Positions 29,408-41,999 of a DNA stretch of 64,000 nucleotides are shown here, piece after piece. This DNA comes from Topomyia yanbarensis. Lineage: Eukaryota > Arthropoda > Insecta > Diptera > Culicidae. Within the stretch, counting starts at the first letter, position 1. The number at the start of each line of letters is the position of its first letter. The position numbers were made by a program, and so were the translations under genes. The DNA lies in assembly GCF_030247195.1 (NCBI RefSeq), contig NC_080671.1, positions 72,663,412 to 72,727,411 on the forward strand, in the 5' to 3' direction. Below the pieces are notes generated by a model. It saw nothing but the letters and a program-made list of their open reading frames with translations, did not search any database and had not been told where the DNA came from.

Positions 29408-32200
29408 TGCCGACCGGATGCGGTTCGCCTGCACAGACCCTGACCGGCAAAACGGCGGAAGAACAATAACGAACTAACAACCGCACCGGAAGGAGACTCT
29501 GTTGCCACAACCGTTGATTATTTTTATGTTTTCCATACGGGCGGGAGCGGTACCGGTTTAGGTAAGGTTGATTTCCCTTGCTCATAGTAAATCGAGAGGC
29601 TGCCGCGGTACGATACGACAGCTAATGGCCGAGAGGTAAGACGATTAGTTTGTAAGCGAAATGTCTTTTTCTAACATCTGTAGGATTGGGAACTCGTTGT
29701 ATATAATAGTTAAATTTTTTTTATAAGTACAAGGTCCAAATTAGTGTTAACTCTGGAGGTGCGCTGAAACACGACCACCAATCGGTTGATTGCGATCGCT
29801 GTAAGAAGATGGCAAAGCTGTCGAATGAGAGATGTTTAAGCAGAAAAGTTAGCGCAAAATTGTATTAAAGCCAATGCATGTGAGTTACAAGCGATTTGTT
29901 TCCCATGAAGAAGAAAAAAGCTCCTCAAATGTGATAAACGAAGATTTGCCATAAAAACACAAATGGAAAAACAAAAAAATTAAGAAAAACAATCAATAAA
30001 ACCGTAACCCGTAGTAAACAAAGTTAGCGTTCGACCCGATAAAAAAAATCGTATGATGTAAATTAATTAAGAGGTTATTTTTTTGGCATCTGTTTTCCAT
30101 TCGAGCTTCATACTGCGAAGAAAAAGTTTTACCCCGGATGCTTCCAAGAAATACGAAAAAAATAAAACCCATGTTAAGGATGTGAAAATACTCATTCTAC
30201 CACCCACCAGTGAAAAAAAAGCTCCCGGATGGAACGAATAACTGCAGTTTGGCCAACAAAGATGATGATTAATCACGGATAGAATGTTTTTATTCACTAT
30301 AAAAACATTAATTTAAAAACTTTTGAACTGGTTTATTCGTAAAAATAGAAAGAAGCTGCATAAAAATAGAAAGTTGTATCGTAAAACAATTTTGACATTT
30401 ATGAAGAGCTTCACTTCTACCCCTTTTAACAATTAATGGAACTGTCCAAGAGCTTCTACCACGAATATATTAATGTCTTATAGATAAAAATTCCCCTGGG
30501 ATGACCTGTGTCCATGGCCTCCCAGATTGAGACGGCTACTTTTGGAATATAGTTCTCTATAACTGCCCGATATTAATATTTGAAATTTATGTTCATAACT
30601 AAATATTTTTTATTTAGATTAAAGTAAGGGGAACAACACATGAATCAATTAACGAAGCATGATTTTTCACGGTATATTCAGCCGAAGCACGCTCAGAGAT
30701 TTACACCAATTAGCGGAAACAGTTTATCATAAGGTCATAACGATCCACACTGAAACTCGAATGAAAATGTATCATTCAATAGGTGATATTTTTAAATCCG
30801 CTCAATGTTCCGTGCTGCAAAAAAGGAAAACGGCAACAGAATCACAATGTATGAATTCTGAACAGAAAGTCCGCTATAGAAAAAGTAACAAGCAAAACAA
30901 TAAACCGTTATTGATTGCTAGTTTTGTGAAACGAGTTATTAAACCAGTCAGTTGCCTGTGCTTCCTATCTATTTTTTTATCAAGCGACAATTTATATGAA
31001 ACTAAATTGAAACGTGGTAAAGTGTAACGCCATATTGAAACTGCAGTGATTAAAAAAATCTTTCCACAACCTTTGGTACTTTGTTCAAATTTGTGTTCAA
31101 TTTAAAAAAAACTTTCGAAATATTTAAATCGGTGGAAATTACTGCAAAAAAATCTATAAAAATAGTAAATTAAATCTTCGAAAATTCAGAGAAATAATTC
31201 ATTTTTGCAAAACTCGACCACGATTATATTCCAATTGAAGCAATTCTATAGAATTACTTCAGAGGCGTAACTATAAATTAGGTTTGGTTGGGGTTTAGAT
31301 GAAAATCGTTGTGTTTTCGATAATGCTTGAATTTAATGTAAGTTTGATAAATTTTTGAAGGTTCAGAAACGAAAGTAGTCAAACAGATGCCATTCCAGTC
31401 TATAAGGAAGAAGAATCAATACGGAACAGCTTCCAAATCCCTAGAGATTATTTTCTTTAATAATATGTTGATGAAGTCAAAGAATATGTACTTTTAATGT
31501 TTTCTAACGGCCAAAATCACATAAATTCGAATTAATCATATTAGTAACTTAGTAGAAGTTTTCCAACCAAAAAGGGTATCTTTTAATAAAATAATTTTAC
31601 TGAAATAAATTATGGAGAATTAGCTCTTCAAAACAAGTAAGAGACTTGGTGTCTTTAGCAAAGTTATTAATAATATCATTGCAAACAAATTTTGTTGAAA
31701 ATATGAAGTTTATTGACATATAAAAGGGTATTTAGGAAATCTCCTTAAAGTCAAACTTCATCAATATAACTTTTTATTTTAAGCTTCAGAGATCTTAAAT
31801 AGATTGGGAATTTTATTGTTTATAAACAGCAGAAAAGTTATCAAATAGGGTAATTTCGGAAGAGATGCAGCACATTTTAAAAATTCAATCCTGCATCAAA
31901 GTAAACCATGAAATATATAATGAAATCATTTTTATCAATTGCGACAAATATCTAAAGTAGGGGAAGGAGGATAACAGTGGAACTTTGAAAACAATACGTT
32001 ACCCTCTTTCCCCTACACTGAAATTGTTCACGTCATGATAAAAAAATTTACTAAATATTTACGAACTACAAAAAAGGTCATTTCGGGTGATACGCCGCAC
32101 ATGGTGCCAAACTGAAAAATGGTGAATAAAAGTATTTTTTAGCTTTCGCTGATATTTTTGTGACTGGTTGTCTTCAGCAAAGTTTCATGAACCTCGGTCT
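29408..32200. other. AT-rich intergenic sequence, no gene recognised
   Basis: About 2.8 kb. 29410-29640 is moderately GC-rich without a domain. 30659-31027 carries a 122-codon plus-strand frame without recognisable motifs or codon bias. 31620-32210 contains MITE-arm-like phrases (GGTGTCTTTAGCAAAGTT and TTGTCTTCAGCAAAGTTT). A G-rich/C-rich pair (AGGGGAAGGAGG near 31963 and CCCTCTTTCCCC near 32003) could form a hairpin. Confidence 0.55.
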
Positions 32201-32497
32201 ATTACCCGACGATGGACCTAGCTTACTTACGGAGAATTCCACGGTGAGAGAAGATCTTATGAAACCGAGTTAACCAGCCAGGTTCCGAGGTCGGTCCGGT
32301 GATTTCGTTGGATTGTCGCAGATGCTCCGACGACCCGCAAACTGGTGGTGTCTCATCGTGATCTACTTAGTCTAGTTCCCGACAGTGAATCTTGCTTACG
32401 CTGACGGGGAGTTCCCTGGCGGAAGAAGTTCTTCCGACACCGAAGAATCTTCTGTTTTCGCTATATTTTTCTCTGGTCTACCTGTAGAGTGCCGTGG

Positions 32498-33985
32498 TTA
32501 GTCCGACGATTGCGAGTGGAGCGTGGTGTCCGGTTCGCTGACGCCCCAAAGACCCATACCCCGTGCTCTGGCACGGTATACTGGACTAATCCTCAGCGGT
32601 AGATCTAACCTACTCTGGCGAAAGTTTCCCGAAACCGTTGCTCGCTGTTCATCACGCCATTTCCGCTGTAGGGCAGTCATGATCACTCTGTTGACCGCGT
32701 TCTACGTGATTGCATCGCTTATCATTTTGTGAACAACAGTATCCGGGTTGATATCCGGCCTTCCCGTTTCAAGCGTCTCTCTGCGTATCGCTTCGATCCT
32801 CGGGCATTCGCAGACCACCTGCTCCGGTGTCTTCTCGATGTTCTCACATATCAGGCCCAAGAGTATCGTTGCGTACCCTAACTGATGAAGATTCTTCCTA
32901 ATTCAACTGTGGTACGACAAAAGCTGTGTTAGGTGAAAGTTCACCTCTACATGCTTTCAATTAAAACACGTTAATAGGTTTAGGATGAGCTGATCGGTCC
33001 ACTTTTCTTTTTCCGTATTGCCCTATTCCTTCAGCAACTTCCCCTTCAAATCGACTCTCACCATCTTCCTCACGTTTTTGGTGTTCTCATATTGTACCAC
33101 TCGATATCCTCCGCCAGGGTGATGCAGATGGGGATCATCCCGGTGATAATGCATACTGTCTCCGAAGATGTTGTTTCGTACGCGCTCGCGACTTGTGCGA
33201 CCATCAGCCGGAACGTCATGTACCGCTTGTCGCTCAAGGGCTTGGTTTTATGAGCTGCCCACCCTGAACCCTATATCGCAGTATCGATAACGAAACACTA
33301 GCTAACAGACGTCTAGTGCTGCTTCTCGAACTGCCGAACGTTTGACATGAACCTCGCTATCCCGCTCTTTGCCTTCGCCGACCTTTCGCAGGCGTAGTCT
33401 ACGTGGTTGTTGTAGCTCAACCGGTCGTCGATTAGTTTTCCGAGTATTCTGAGTGTATTCAGCAGACATATAGGCCTGTGCGAGGCGAGATCGCTCGGTG
33501 GCTGCCCTGGCTTTAGCAGCATCACCAGCTTTCGTACCGTCCACTTTTCGGAGAAGTTGTCATCATCCAAACATTTCTGCGGCACCGTCCTGGTCATGTC
33601 AGGATATACAAGGATCACAGCTTTCAGTGCCACGTTTCGTATTCCATCCGCACCAAGGGCTGGACGCCGTCTACTGCGTGGCTTCAGTGGTGGCGTTACA
33701 AGTCATTACAATTCTTCTTGGTAGATCAGCCGCATTAACATTCTCGGTCTCTCTGTCCGGCCGAAGAACCTCAACGAAGAAGAGTTCCACTTTCGTTTGC
33801 TTGTCTTCCTTCTCCTTGCTGCAGTAGGGTTCCTTGACCGACGTGGTAGCGAATCGCCTGGTGGACTTTCCAGTCCATGTTAATCGTCAGTAAAGGACTC
33901 CAGAAAGCGACGTCGATGATTGACTCCCTCCCGTTTCTCCAAAATGTGCTGCATTCGTACGTTTGTAAGTCTAACTTCAATGGAG
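32498..33985 (-). pseudogene. LINE ORF2 relic, R1/I-like (endonuclease, RT and C-terminal pieces)
   Basis: Read on the minus strand from high to low coordinates, the order is that of a non-LTR retrotransposon ORF2. First comes the end of an apurinic-type endonuclease (GRESIIDVAFWSP near 33930). Then the start of reverse transcriptase follows (CLDDDNFSEKWTVRKLVML, KPGQPPSDLASHRPICLLNT near 33440-33600). Next is a post-palm segment (IDDRLSYNNHVDYACERSAK). Last is a C-terminal cysteine/histidine-type region (EKTPEQVVCECPRIEAIRRE near 32790-32860, LQRKWRDEQR near 32680). The RT palm with its catalytic YxDD is missing, because the N-terminal RT motif runs almost directly into the post-palm segment. 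Multiple stops and frameshifts are present. It is non-functional; clade assignment is approximate. Confidence 0.8.
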
Positions 33986-34249
33986 CTTACTGCAGGATAC
34001 ATCCTCTTGTGTTCGTTACTTTACTGCCCACTTCACATCCTAGGTTTTGACATCTCCACCACCAGTGACGGCTTTCGGCCGATTAACTGCTCTGTTAACT
34101 GTTAACCTTGTAGGTGCGTAACAGCTGCGCTCGAAGACGCCGTTGATTTTGACGACCACGAAGCCTTTTCCTCACGAGTTTTCTGTAGTTATCCATGAAA
34201 TGGCTCGACTTTTCATCCATTTAGTTCCCGTCATTCCTCTTGTTTTCCG

Positions 34250-34617
34250 TCATTATCTCCATCTATTACATTATATCGATGCTCTGCGTACTTGAGCCAT
34301 TTTGCCTCGAACTCCAATTGGATATTACCCAGCGGTAGTTTTGGTTTCTCTGAGCCGTTTAGCTTCCATTTTCACGAGCTATTTAGCTTTCGTCTCAGTG
34401 TACCATTTAGCTTCGGTTTCCGTTAGCCCTTCAGATCCCAGCTATGTCGCGATCTACTCAAATAGTCCCCGGCGGTAATCTAACCTTAATCCGACTGAGA
34501 GTTCCACGGCAGCCGAATTTCTCCGGAAACTGATTCCCGCCTACTTGAGCCATTGAGCTCCCAGGCGTTTAAACTACCCTACTCCGTATCTCGGCAGCGA
34601 TCTATCTAAAGGTGATT
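34250..34617 (-). other. Degenerate repetitive tract, probable LINE 5' or spacer part
   Basis: Contains several loose repeats of GAGCCATTTAGCTTC and variants (about every 25-40 bp, 34290-34560). On the minus strand these read as charged sequence (EAKWYTETKAK, KMEAKRLRETK). The segment GATCTACTCAAATAGTCCCCGG resembles 32360-32390. It probably belongs to the adjacent LINE relic, but I cannot place it in a domain. Confidence 0.35.
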
Positions 34618-34759
34618 TTAAACTGATTTAGCAAATGCTGCCCGATACACACAACAGTGACCACTTCCCAATTGCCATATCTGCCCCAAAAAATTCCACA
34701 TCCCACAAACTAGAAAGAAGATTGTTACCATGGAGGAGCCTAGAAGTAAAAACAGCAGT

Positions 34760-35690
34760 AAAGTAGCGACGGAAAAGTTTGCGAGCCCTAAGACGAACGA
34801 CCGAATCCTATCCAAGAAGACCGAGAGCACAAAAAAAGTTTTCGGATAGCCCGGAAGGAGGCGAAAGAGACGATCCAAAAAAACAAAGGAGCAGTCGTGG
34901 GAAAAACTCGTCAATACCATGTATCCGACAAGTACGACCGGGGCAATGTGGTACAGCGTATCATGGCATACGGCAGATCGAAAATACTGTCATCAAAACA
35001 GTTAGCGGGTATACAAATGATCACGAATAAATTGGGAAGATATTAGCAGAACATTAGTGTGAGAGATCAGCGATCAGCAACTACCCTCCGCCTTTTCAAA
35101 AAGTGAAGGATAAGACTAAACGTAACCGTTTGAAAACCCCGCCCAATGCTAATGACACCTACAACACGGATTTCGCCCTTGCTGAACTTCTGTGAGCACT
35201 TGGCAGAGGACGTTGTACATAAACAGGGCCAGATCACACAGGATATCGAATACTCCAACGACTTTCAATATCCGCGAAAACACCTCTTTTAAGTATACTG
35301 AGCAACGCTCGATCCAGCGAAGTTTTTCCACGTAGTTGGCGAAATGGAATTATAGTGCCAATACCAAAGCCACACACAAGGCCCAACCACATTTCGTCAA
35401 ATAGCTCGAACGAATGGTCAATATACGACTGGCGACAGAACTGGAAAATAAGAAGAGTCTGGATAACAGACAACACGCTTTTCGGTCCGGTCACGGAACA
35501 GAAACCTATCTAGCGGAACTTGATGGGCCATTTCCAAATGACGGCGAATACTGCTTGAACGCATCTCTGGGTCAGAGAGCACAACAGTGACGATATGGCT
35601 TCGAGAGGACATACACTGCAAATGATCGCAAATCAATCCCCTAAAGATAGAAAATCCAATAGAAAGAGGACAAATATGCAATCATCGGTA
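34760..35690 (+). pseudogene. LINE ORF2 relic, I-like (linker and RT N-terminal half)
   Basis: On the plus strand, in shifting frames, I read a basic linker (EFRIARKEAKETIQKNK at 34835-34890), KEQSWEKLVNTMYP (34890-34935), then RT entry motifs (SWRNGIIVPIPKPHTRP at 35330-35385). These are followed by DNRQHAFRSGHGTETYLAEL (35460-35525), the classic RT block with Q.AFR..H.T. The copy ends at about 35690, before the catalytic YxDD. Stops and frameshifts interrupt every block. Its orientation is opposite to the LINE at 32.5-34 kb. Confidence 0.75.
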
Positions 35691-35734
35691 GTATATCCTC
35701 TAATTTGCTGAAGATAAGGGGTGTACCCCATGAG

Positions 35735-37835
35735 GCATAAATACGTAAGGCATACCATACGTACGTCAGGCATAATGTATAATGGACGGTTGGCATAATG
35801 GACGTTAGGCATAAATAATCATGTTGAAGTATGGCATTGTTTGCGCCTACTTCTAATCTACCGTCGTCAGAATAATAGGGTATCTCTGTACATATAGCAT
35901 ATGTGCAATTGGCAGCGTTGCCAACATTTTTTCAAAAAAACTGGAACCTTTCTTGAAAAAAACTGGAAAAGACTGGATGCTCGAAAAAAACCTACTTTAC
36001 CCTTGTAATGTTAAAGTCAACGATTCCATGAAAGTAATTTTAAGTAAACACGTATGTTCCATACTTTTTACTGAAAATTTGAGTCGGTTTGTTGATATTG
36101 CTGTTCAGATTTTAAAAAATATTAAAGCATTCGAATATGACTGTAATTGTAATAATTACAGTCCAATTTTACTACTTTGAAGGATTGAATCTACACATCC
36201 ACAAAATCCTAAATTTAAGACCATTTGCTAAACTTGAGGATGTGCTTAAACCTTTTTTACGATATCACTATAGCAACTAGCCGTGAATTCAACAAATGTT
36301 CATCAAAATATTTGACACACTGTTCTGCCACCTTTATGCCTGAGTAAAATTCATTTGAAATCGAATCAAAACGTACATTCCCGAACCGTTTTACTCATGG
36401 TATAAAAAGAGTTCATGTTGTGATAGATTAAAATCTTTTTCTGAGGCGCTCGGCATCATCCCATCACTTGCTTGAAAATTCTATGAATCAAATTACAATT
36501 TTGAGAAAAAAAAAACTAAATAAATGAATATTTATTAAAAAACTGGAAAAACTGGCTCAAATTTCAAAAAACCGGAAGATTTTTCCGATTGCCTGTTTGA
36601 CTGGATGTTGTAAAAAAACTGGGAGAATCCAGTATAAACTGGAAGGTTGACATCGCTGGCAATCGGCATACCATTTAGATTAGATTCATTTCATGTAGTG
36701 GTAGTGAGGACCATTTACGCTTCAGTAATGCCAAGTCAGGATATCTTTCTGGTTAGAAAAGGTGTGTTCATCTAAAAATACACTAAGACTATAAATAGGC
36801 AGCTCGCTTCAGATCAAGAGCGGGAGTACGTTTTTACTTTACTATGTGAATACAATTTAGTTCGCTCGGTATTACGTTTCCGTTAGTCCGTCTATACACT
36901 AGGGTGGGACAAAAAATGGAATCCAGCTCCGAGCAACTTTTCAGGTACCATTTGGGTCCTACAACAACTGTGCAAATTCTTAGCTCGATCGTTGAAACTA
37001 TATTTTTGCGCCCACTGTTTAAAGTTTACATGGGATTTTGTATGGAAAAACTAACTTTCACAAAATAATTCCTCCGGAAGTCGCCCATTGCTTCCTAAAA
37101 ATAAATCGTTATGTGGCTTTTATGGGAAATTTAACAAAGAAACAAAGTCTCGAAAACCACGAAACGATCTGACGCTTGAGAAAAAAGTTATTAAGCAGAA
37201 ACCGATTGATGCTCTGACGATTGATAAAATATTCGTTTTTTCTAGAACCACTGCTGTTGGCTGTCCAATTATATGCAATTTTGTTTTGATCTTCTCTTAA
37301 TGTGTTTAAATCATTTATCTATGCTGTTTGGCCACTTCGCAAGGGTTTTGGGGGATAAATTGAGGTTTCTTTTGAACATAATAAGAGAAAGTTAAAAATT
37401 TTGTATATTATTCGACCGTCAGCAGCAGTGATGCTATGAAATGTGAAATTTTCATAAATCTTCAGGGCATCAATCGGTTTTTGCTTAAAAACTTTTTCCA
37501 CAAGCATCAGATCGTTTCGTGGTCTTCTAGACTTGGTTTTCTTGACAAATTTCCTATAAAAATCAGTCATCTATTTATTTTTAGGAGATAACGGGCGAAT
37601 CTTGAAAGAATTATTTTGCAAAAGTAGATTTCCCCATACGAAATCCCATGTAAACTTCAAACCATGGGCGCAAAAGTATAGTTTCACCGACCGAACTAAA
37701 AATTTGCATCTCTGCAATAATGAAATCCTTACGATTACTTTTATATTTTTGTGAATTATGCCAATCGTCAATTATGCCTAATCTCCATTATGCCTAACGT
37801 ACTAATACCTAACTTATTTTTGCCAAACGTCGCGC
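35735..37835. mobile_element. Putative element with iterated 16-bp inverted ends (TTAGGCATAATGGACG)
   Basis: 35735-35830 holds five or six loose copies of TTAGGCATAATGGACG, and 37755-37835 holds four loose copies in inverse orientation. Iterated subterminal motifs facing each other suggest the two ends of one ~2.1-kb element. Inside lie a tract with ACTGGAAAA motifs (35915-36665) and a palindromic repeat (36903-37745). No coding sequence and no clear target duplication were found, so the pairing of the ends is an inference. Confidence 0.45.
36903..37745. mobile_element. Palindromic repeat with AGGGTGGGACAAAAAATGG left end, right end truncated
   Basis: The left arm (about 36965-37330) and right arm (about 37345-37730) are inverted copies. 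Shared strings include TTTGCGCCCA, GTTTACATGGGATTT, CCACGAAACGATCTGA and AAACCGATTGATGC. The mirrored arms each leave a pseudo-frame of 70-80 codons with similar sequence (KPRNDLTLEKKV and RPRNDLMLVEKV), but this looks like arm symmetry rather than a gene. The left outermost ~60 bp has no partner, so the right end was lost. Confidence 0.75.
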
Positions 37836-37849
37836 ACCCGAAGATAAGC

Positions 37850-38400
37850 GTTGCCCTTGATTGTGTAGTGTTCGTCCGTGGTCTGCCACTGGGATATACT
37901 TTGAAGACGTGTAGTCCCTGTAAGTCGGATTCGCAATCATTCAGCGGGTGTTCCTGTGCACATTCTGAACAACATATCGGTTTTTTGCATGTTGCTGCCT
38001 TATATTCGGAGCATTGGTAACAACGCATTACATCGACTACTTCAAAGATTCGACAGCGGTCCCAGCCAACATTGACCCGCTGCACTTTCATTAAGCAATT
38101 GAACGGCAAAGGGTTTAATTCAATGAATGCTTTAGTTAGAAGATTTTTACACACGGATGACTTTAAATTCAGCTGTCTCTGGTAAATTGCTTTGTAGCTT
38201 CATTTTTTTGCACTATCTCACTTTCAGCAATTTCATCGCAAATTCCGACAATCTTGATTCCCGGGTTCGAGGGATTAAGCTTTTCGATTTCGTATTATCC
38301 AGGAAATATGGCTGCAGCATCGTGAGACATTTTCAGTGCATGCTAAATAAATTCGCATCGAACGGCACCTTCTTTTCTTCTTGCGGGACATCACGCTAGA
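37850..38400 (-). pseudogene. LINE ORF1 (gag-like) relic, zinc-knuckle half
   Basis: The minus strand encodes KIVGICDEIAE (about 38250), then an open stretch NLLTKAFIELNPLPFNCLMK, VNVGWDRCRIFEVVDVMRC and a knuckle region CYQCSEYKAATC followed by CCSECAQEHPLNDC. Order and spacing match ORF1 proteins of I-clade LINEs: an RNA-binding domain, then tandem CCHC knuckles that coat the transcript in the RNP. The first knuckle lacks its histidine (the usual Y-G-H-K step reads Y-K-A). A frameshift lies near 38155. The N-terminal remainder of the same ORF1 appears to be at 40263-40424 and 47388-47890, separated by nested insertions. Confidence 0.75.
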
Positions 38401-38446
38401 CAAGTGGTTTGCTCTGGAACACAAAGTGTGTCTCCGTTTTTTGGAG

Positions 38447-38526
38447 CTAGCATCAATCCGGCGCTAGTTTAGTCCGTTAACTAAGTTATTGTCGGATTCT
38501 GATGAGACGAAGTCGATACGCAAATT
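38447..38526 (+). ncRNA. Hammerhead ribozyme-like fold (copy 2)
   Basis: The plus-strand order is AGCATC (cleavage triplet ATC ending at 38454), helix I strand AATCCGGC, a ~30-nt loop, the returning strand GTCGGATT, the core CTGATGA (38499-38505), a GAC-GAA-GTC helix II hairpin (38506-38514), GATA (38515-38518, normally GAAA) and CGCAAA, which closes helix III. Helix I is better paired here than in copy 1, while the GAAA core is mutated. This copy is probably inactive, but it supports the fold of the family. Confidence 0.6.
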
Positions 38527-38530
38527 CCAC

Positions 38531-40262
38531 CACGGTGTCTCTGGTAGAACAATATTTATACAAAAAAATCAGTATCGTTGAAATACCAACTAATTAAAAG
38601 CTTAGATACTCCTCTTTCATCTGAGACTAAATTTGAAATGTTCTATCGGGGGGTCTAGAACAATATTTTTTATCGACATTTTGATGATTATTTTTGAAGA
38701 CTGCATTTCAACCAATAGCTCTCAGAAGATATCTCACTTTTAGGAAGATGAATCTTTGGACATTCAGTATCAGAAAGAGGGACTTGTTATGTTAATAAAT
38801 ACCTCCGAAGACACCAATGTCCGATATTTAGCCAATGTTGTGTTAATTCATATTTTAAATTTGAATAATATTTTGACTCGGTATATTTTTTGTCTATGGT
38901 AGAAAAATATTACCAAATACAAATCAATGTCACTGATGTACTCAATATTTGGAAACTTGCTTCTCTTTAAAGGAGACAAGTTTTGAATTGTTCTTCCTAA
39001 GGGTCTAGAACTTTTTTATTTCAGAAAAATGAATATCTATTTTTATAGAACAGATACTACTACTCATTTGTACGTCGATCTAGGAAACTCACTTTTTTTA
39101 ACCTTTATGAATAACTGGCATCAGAAAATAATTTTTAGTTTATGATGTATTTGTATTGTGTTCGTTGAATTCAATTTCATAGTGATGTGTATGTACCTAT
39201 TGTTTAATATTTAAATTTAGAGAACTTTTTTCCAAACGAACATCCCTTTGTTTGAGAAGTCATTTTTATGTAGATCGACTTCAATGATTACAGTGTTTGT
39301 TAGTACATATGTTATAAAACATTGGCATAATATCTGCTTCCTACTTCCTAATATTTGCTTCCCACTTCAATGGAAAGTGTGATAAAACTATGTTTGTGAA
39401 TTAACCTTCCGAAATAGGTGGAAATTTTGTATACTTTCTCTTTGAATTTGCGGTCAATGCACTAAAATATTAATATATTTTACCAGACTTTCCATGAGCA
39501 TCGACAAGTTTGTACCTGTGTACAAAACGATGTACAAACTCTAGTTGAAACATCCGTGTACGTACACGAGAACGATTCGCACACGGCAAAAAAGTCAACA
39601 CTAGTGATGATGAGAGTGAGAAAGAGAAAACTGGTGACACGAACCTATGTGTATGCACACCGTTTTCCTGCTGTATACAAAACAAAACATGAAATAATTT
39701 TACGGAAAATATAATTTTCTACTACTGATTTTATGTGTTTCTAAAGGAAGAGTCTTTCGATCGTGTTTAAATTCGTAATTTTCAACGAAGCTAAAAACGA
39801 AAACAAATTTAATTGAGATAAAATTGTTCAAAGAATCCATAGAACAGTAATTGAATTTTAAATGAACAATAATTTACATAGGAACTCCGAGCAAAACTAT
39901 ATTTCGATGAAAAATAAATTGAAAGATTGTTTTACGAATTTCAAGATACCTAATTACCAACGCGAAACTGACTAAATGATATCTTCGAAGGGTTTCTTAA
40001 CATAACAAGTCCGTTCCTCTGACGGTGTGTGCTCATTGATTAAACCTCCCAAAAGGGATCAGATATCTGATTTCAGCTACAAATTAAAAAAAATTACCCT
40101 GAAAATTTATCTTCAAAATGTTTAAAAAAAAATGTTCTAGACCCCCCGATAGAACATTTCAAAGTTATGCTCAGATGAAAGAGGAGCATCTAAGCTTTCG
40201 ATTAGTGAGTAGTTTAGCGATACTGATTTTTTGTCTAAATATTTTCTACCAGAGACACCGTG
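38531..40262. mobile_element. 1.73-kb inverted-repeat element with CACGGTG ends, TCCAC duplication
   Basis: The left end CACGGTGTCTCTGGTAGAA and the inverse right end pair for at least 140 bp at about 85-90 percent, including AATCAGTATCG and ATGTTCTATCGGGGGGTCTA. The 5-bp string TCCAC is present on both flanks (38526-38530 and 40263-40267). There is no coding frame; the middle is AT-rich. CACNGTG-type ends with a 5-bp duplication match the rules for Transib elements (inference). Confidence 0.75.
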
Positions 40263-40424
40263 TCCACAACTAATTAAATTCTCCAATGTCCCAGCAATCA
40301 ATTTGCTTAGCATCGATGTCCGCCGATTCCCTTTTCTCGCGAATGTCTTTCTTTGTGATCTCCACCCACTGAAAAGAGACTTGAACTACACGGCTTGCTC
40401 CAGTGTCAGGACAGCGTTATTTTT
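40263..40424 (-). pseudogene. LINE ORF1 relic, middle fragment
   Basis: The minus strand reads NNAVLTLEQAV, then QWVEITKKDIREKRESADID in a shifted frame. It lies between two inserted elements, and both of its neighbours on the minus strand (47388-47890 upstream, 37850-38400 downstream) are pieces of the same kind of ORF1. Alone it is too short to assign; position is the main argument. Confidence 0.4.
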
Positions 40425-41789
40425 TTAACCTTCTTTCGGTGTTGGGGTCAATATGACCCAAAATGAACTTTTTAAATGCGACTACTTTTTATGTTTTGCT
40501 CCTAGAAGTTTGAAATTGGTTGACTTTTCCTCTTTCATAAAGAGCAACGATTTTCAAAAGAAAGTCAAGATTTTCGAACATTCCTGAAGGGCAGTACAAA
40601 ATAAAGTGTTAGCGGGTCATATCGACCCCGACTCCGAACTCAGTTTTAAGACACATTTTTAGTCTAATCTATACGAACTTGTACCCAAATTGTTTGTTAG
40701 TTTCAATTTTCAGTTTCTGATAAATATTACGGTGTTCGACCAGGTTGGCCAGTGGGATAATAAGAATGTAAATATCAGTTTTGTACATGATTCAACTGAT
40801 CTTAGATATTGCGCAATACGCTTCCAATGCCGATTTCAGCGATACAATAATATTTCTCAAAATACTGAACAAGCGACATGGCTGTCAATAAATGAAATTG
40901 GTCCCAAAGTTGCAAGCTTATATAAAATCTCATCTAAAATGATATGGATACTCTGATTCAAATACTGAACTTGGATTGTACGTGAAAATCATACGGAAAA
41001 TCCGGAACATTCGTAAAATTGGCTAACTCATGAATCTATTTCTACAATTCTGCAGTGTTCCGAGTGAAATATTTACCCTATTGATCGCGTAATGACCATC
41101 TGGAAAATCTGGAACGTTCGATAAACTGATCAATTCATAAAGCTGGCATTAGAACCATGTGATTTTAGTGTTTCTTCAATTCTCAGCGGAACGAGTTCGT
41201 ACTTATTACCTGCACATGTTTTTTGGCTACATGATGACCTTCTGGAAGTCTTGTCCTAGAGCTATAAGATTTTTTCGAAAATATTATTGGGAGTCATTCG
41301 TATAAATTCGTACTCTATTGGTAACGTAGTGGAAGAACTGGCTCTGAAAGTCTGTGGTGTTCTCGAAAGTTTTATTTAGAATTATTATTGCAAAATAAAC
41401 GTATTTGTGAGCTTGCCAATTCTACACCGGATCATTCGAAAGGTCTATGGGTCATAAGTACGAATTTATGCGAATAATAATATACCCTTATATGTTTTCG
41501 AAAATATCTCAGAGCTCTAGAACAAGGTTTATTAATTGACCAGCAGCACAGATGTTCCAGATCTTCCGGAATGTCATTATCTGGCCAATAGGGTAAATTT
41601 TCCAGTCATGACTACGAATTTATGCCAATGCATCAATTTTTTTCGAAAAAAACTTCAGAGATCTAGAGCTAGATTCATGAATTGACCTATTATACGGATG
41701 TTCCAGATCTTCCGGATGATTTTTACGTACAATCCAGGGTCACAGTGATAATATCACTTTAGATGGGATTTTATATAAACTTTCAAGTA

Positions 41790-41960
41790 CCTATAACTTT
41801 TTTAAACGACTGGGGGTGTTTTATGTTTGGTTATTGGCTTTCTCAGTATATATGTATCAAACGACTTAATTTCGGTCGTTTTTGGCGACCTTTTTCAAGG
41901 AAAACTACAATAAAACTATATTTGGTTACTTGTTTTACAGTGTTGAATGTGAACTCACTT
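41790..41960 (+). repeat. Inverted Penelope terminal repeat
   Basis: AAACGACTGGGGGTGTTTTA, TGTTTGGTTATTGGC, GTATATATGTATCAAACGAC and GGTCGTTTTTGGCGACC run up to CAGTGTTGAATGTG. The run from TGTTTGGTTATTGG to CAGTGTTGAATGTG is repeated in inverse orientation at 46783-46918. The first 128 bp also occur alone at 51267-51394. Confidence 0.85.
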
Positions 41961-41999
41961 ATCTGTCTGTCGCTATTTTCATGTATATTTTTTCCCGCG

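Noticed and set aside
30659..31027. 122-codon plus-strand frame
   Set aside because: No motif, no codon bias, AT-rich surroundings and no recognisable start context. A frame of this length is expected by chance in 64 kb.
37088..37570. Two small related proteins (KPRNDLTLEKKV and RPRNDLMLVEKV) on opposite strands
   Set aside because: They are mirror arms of one palindromic repeat. Similarity in translation follows from the inverted duplication.
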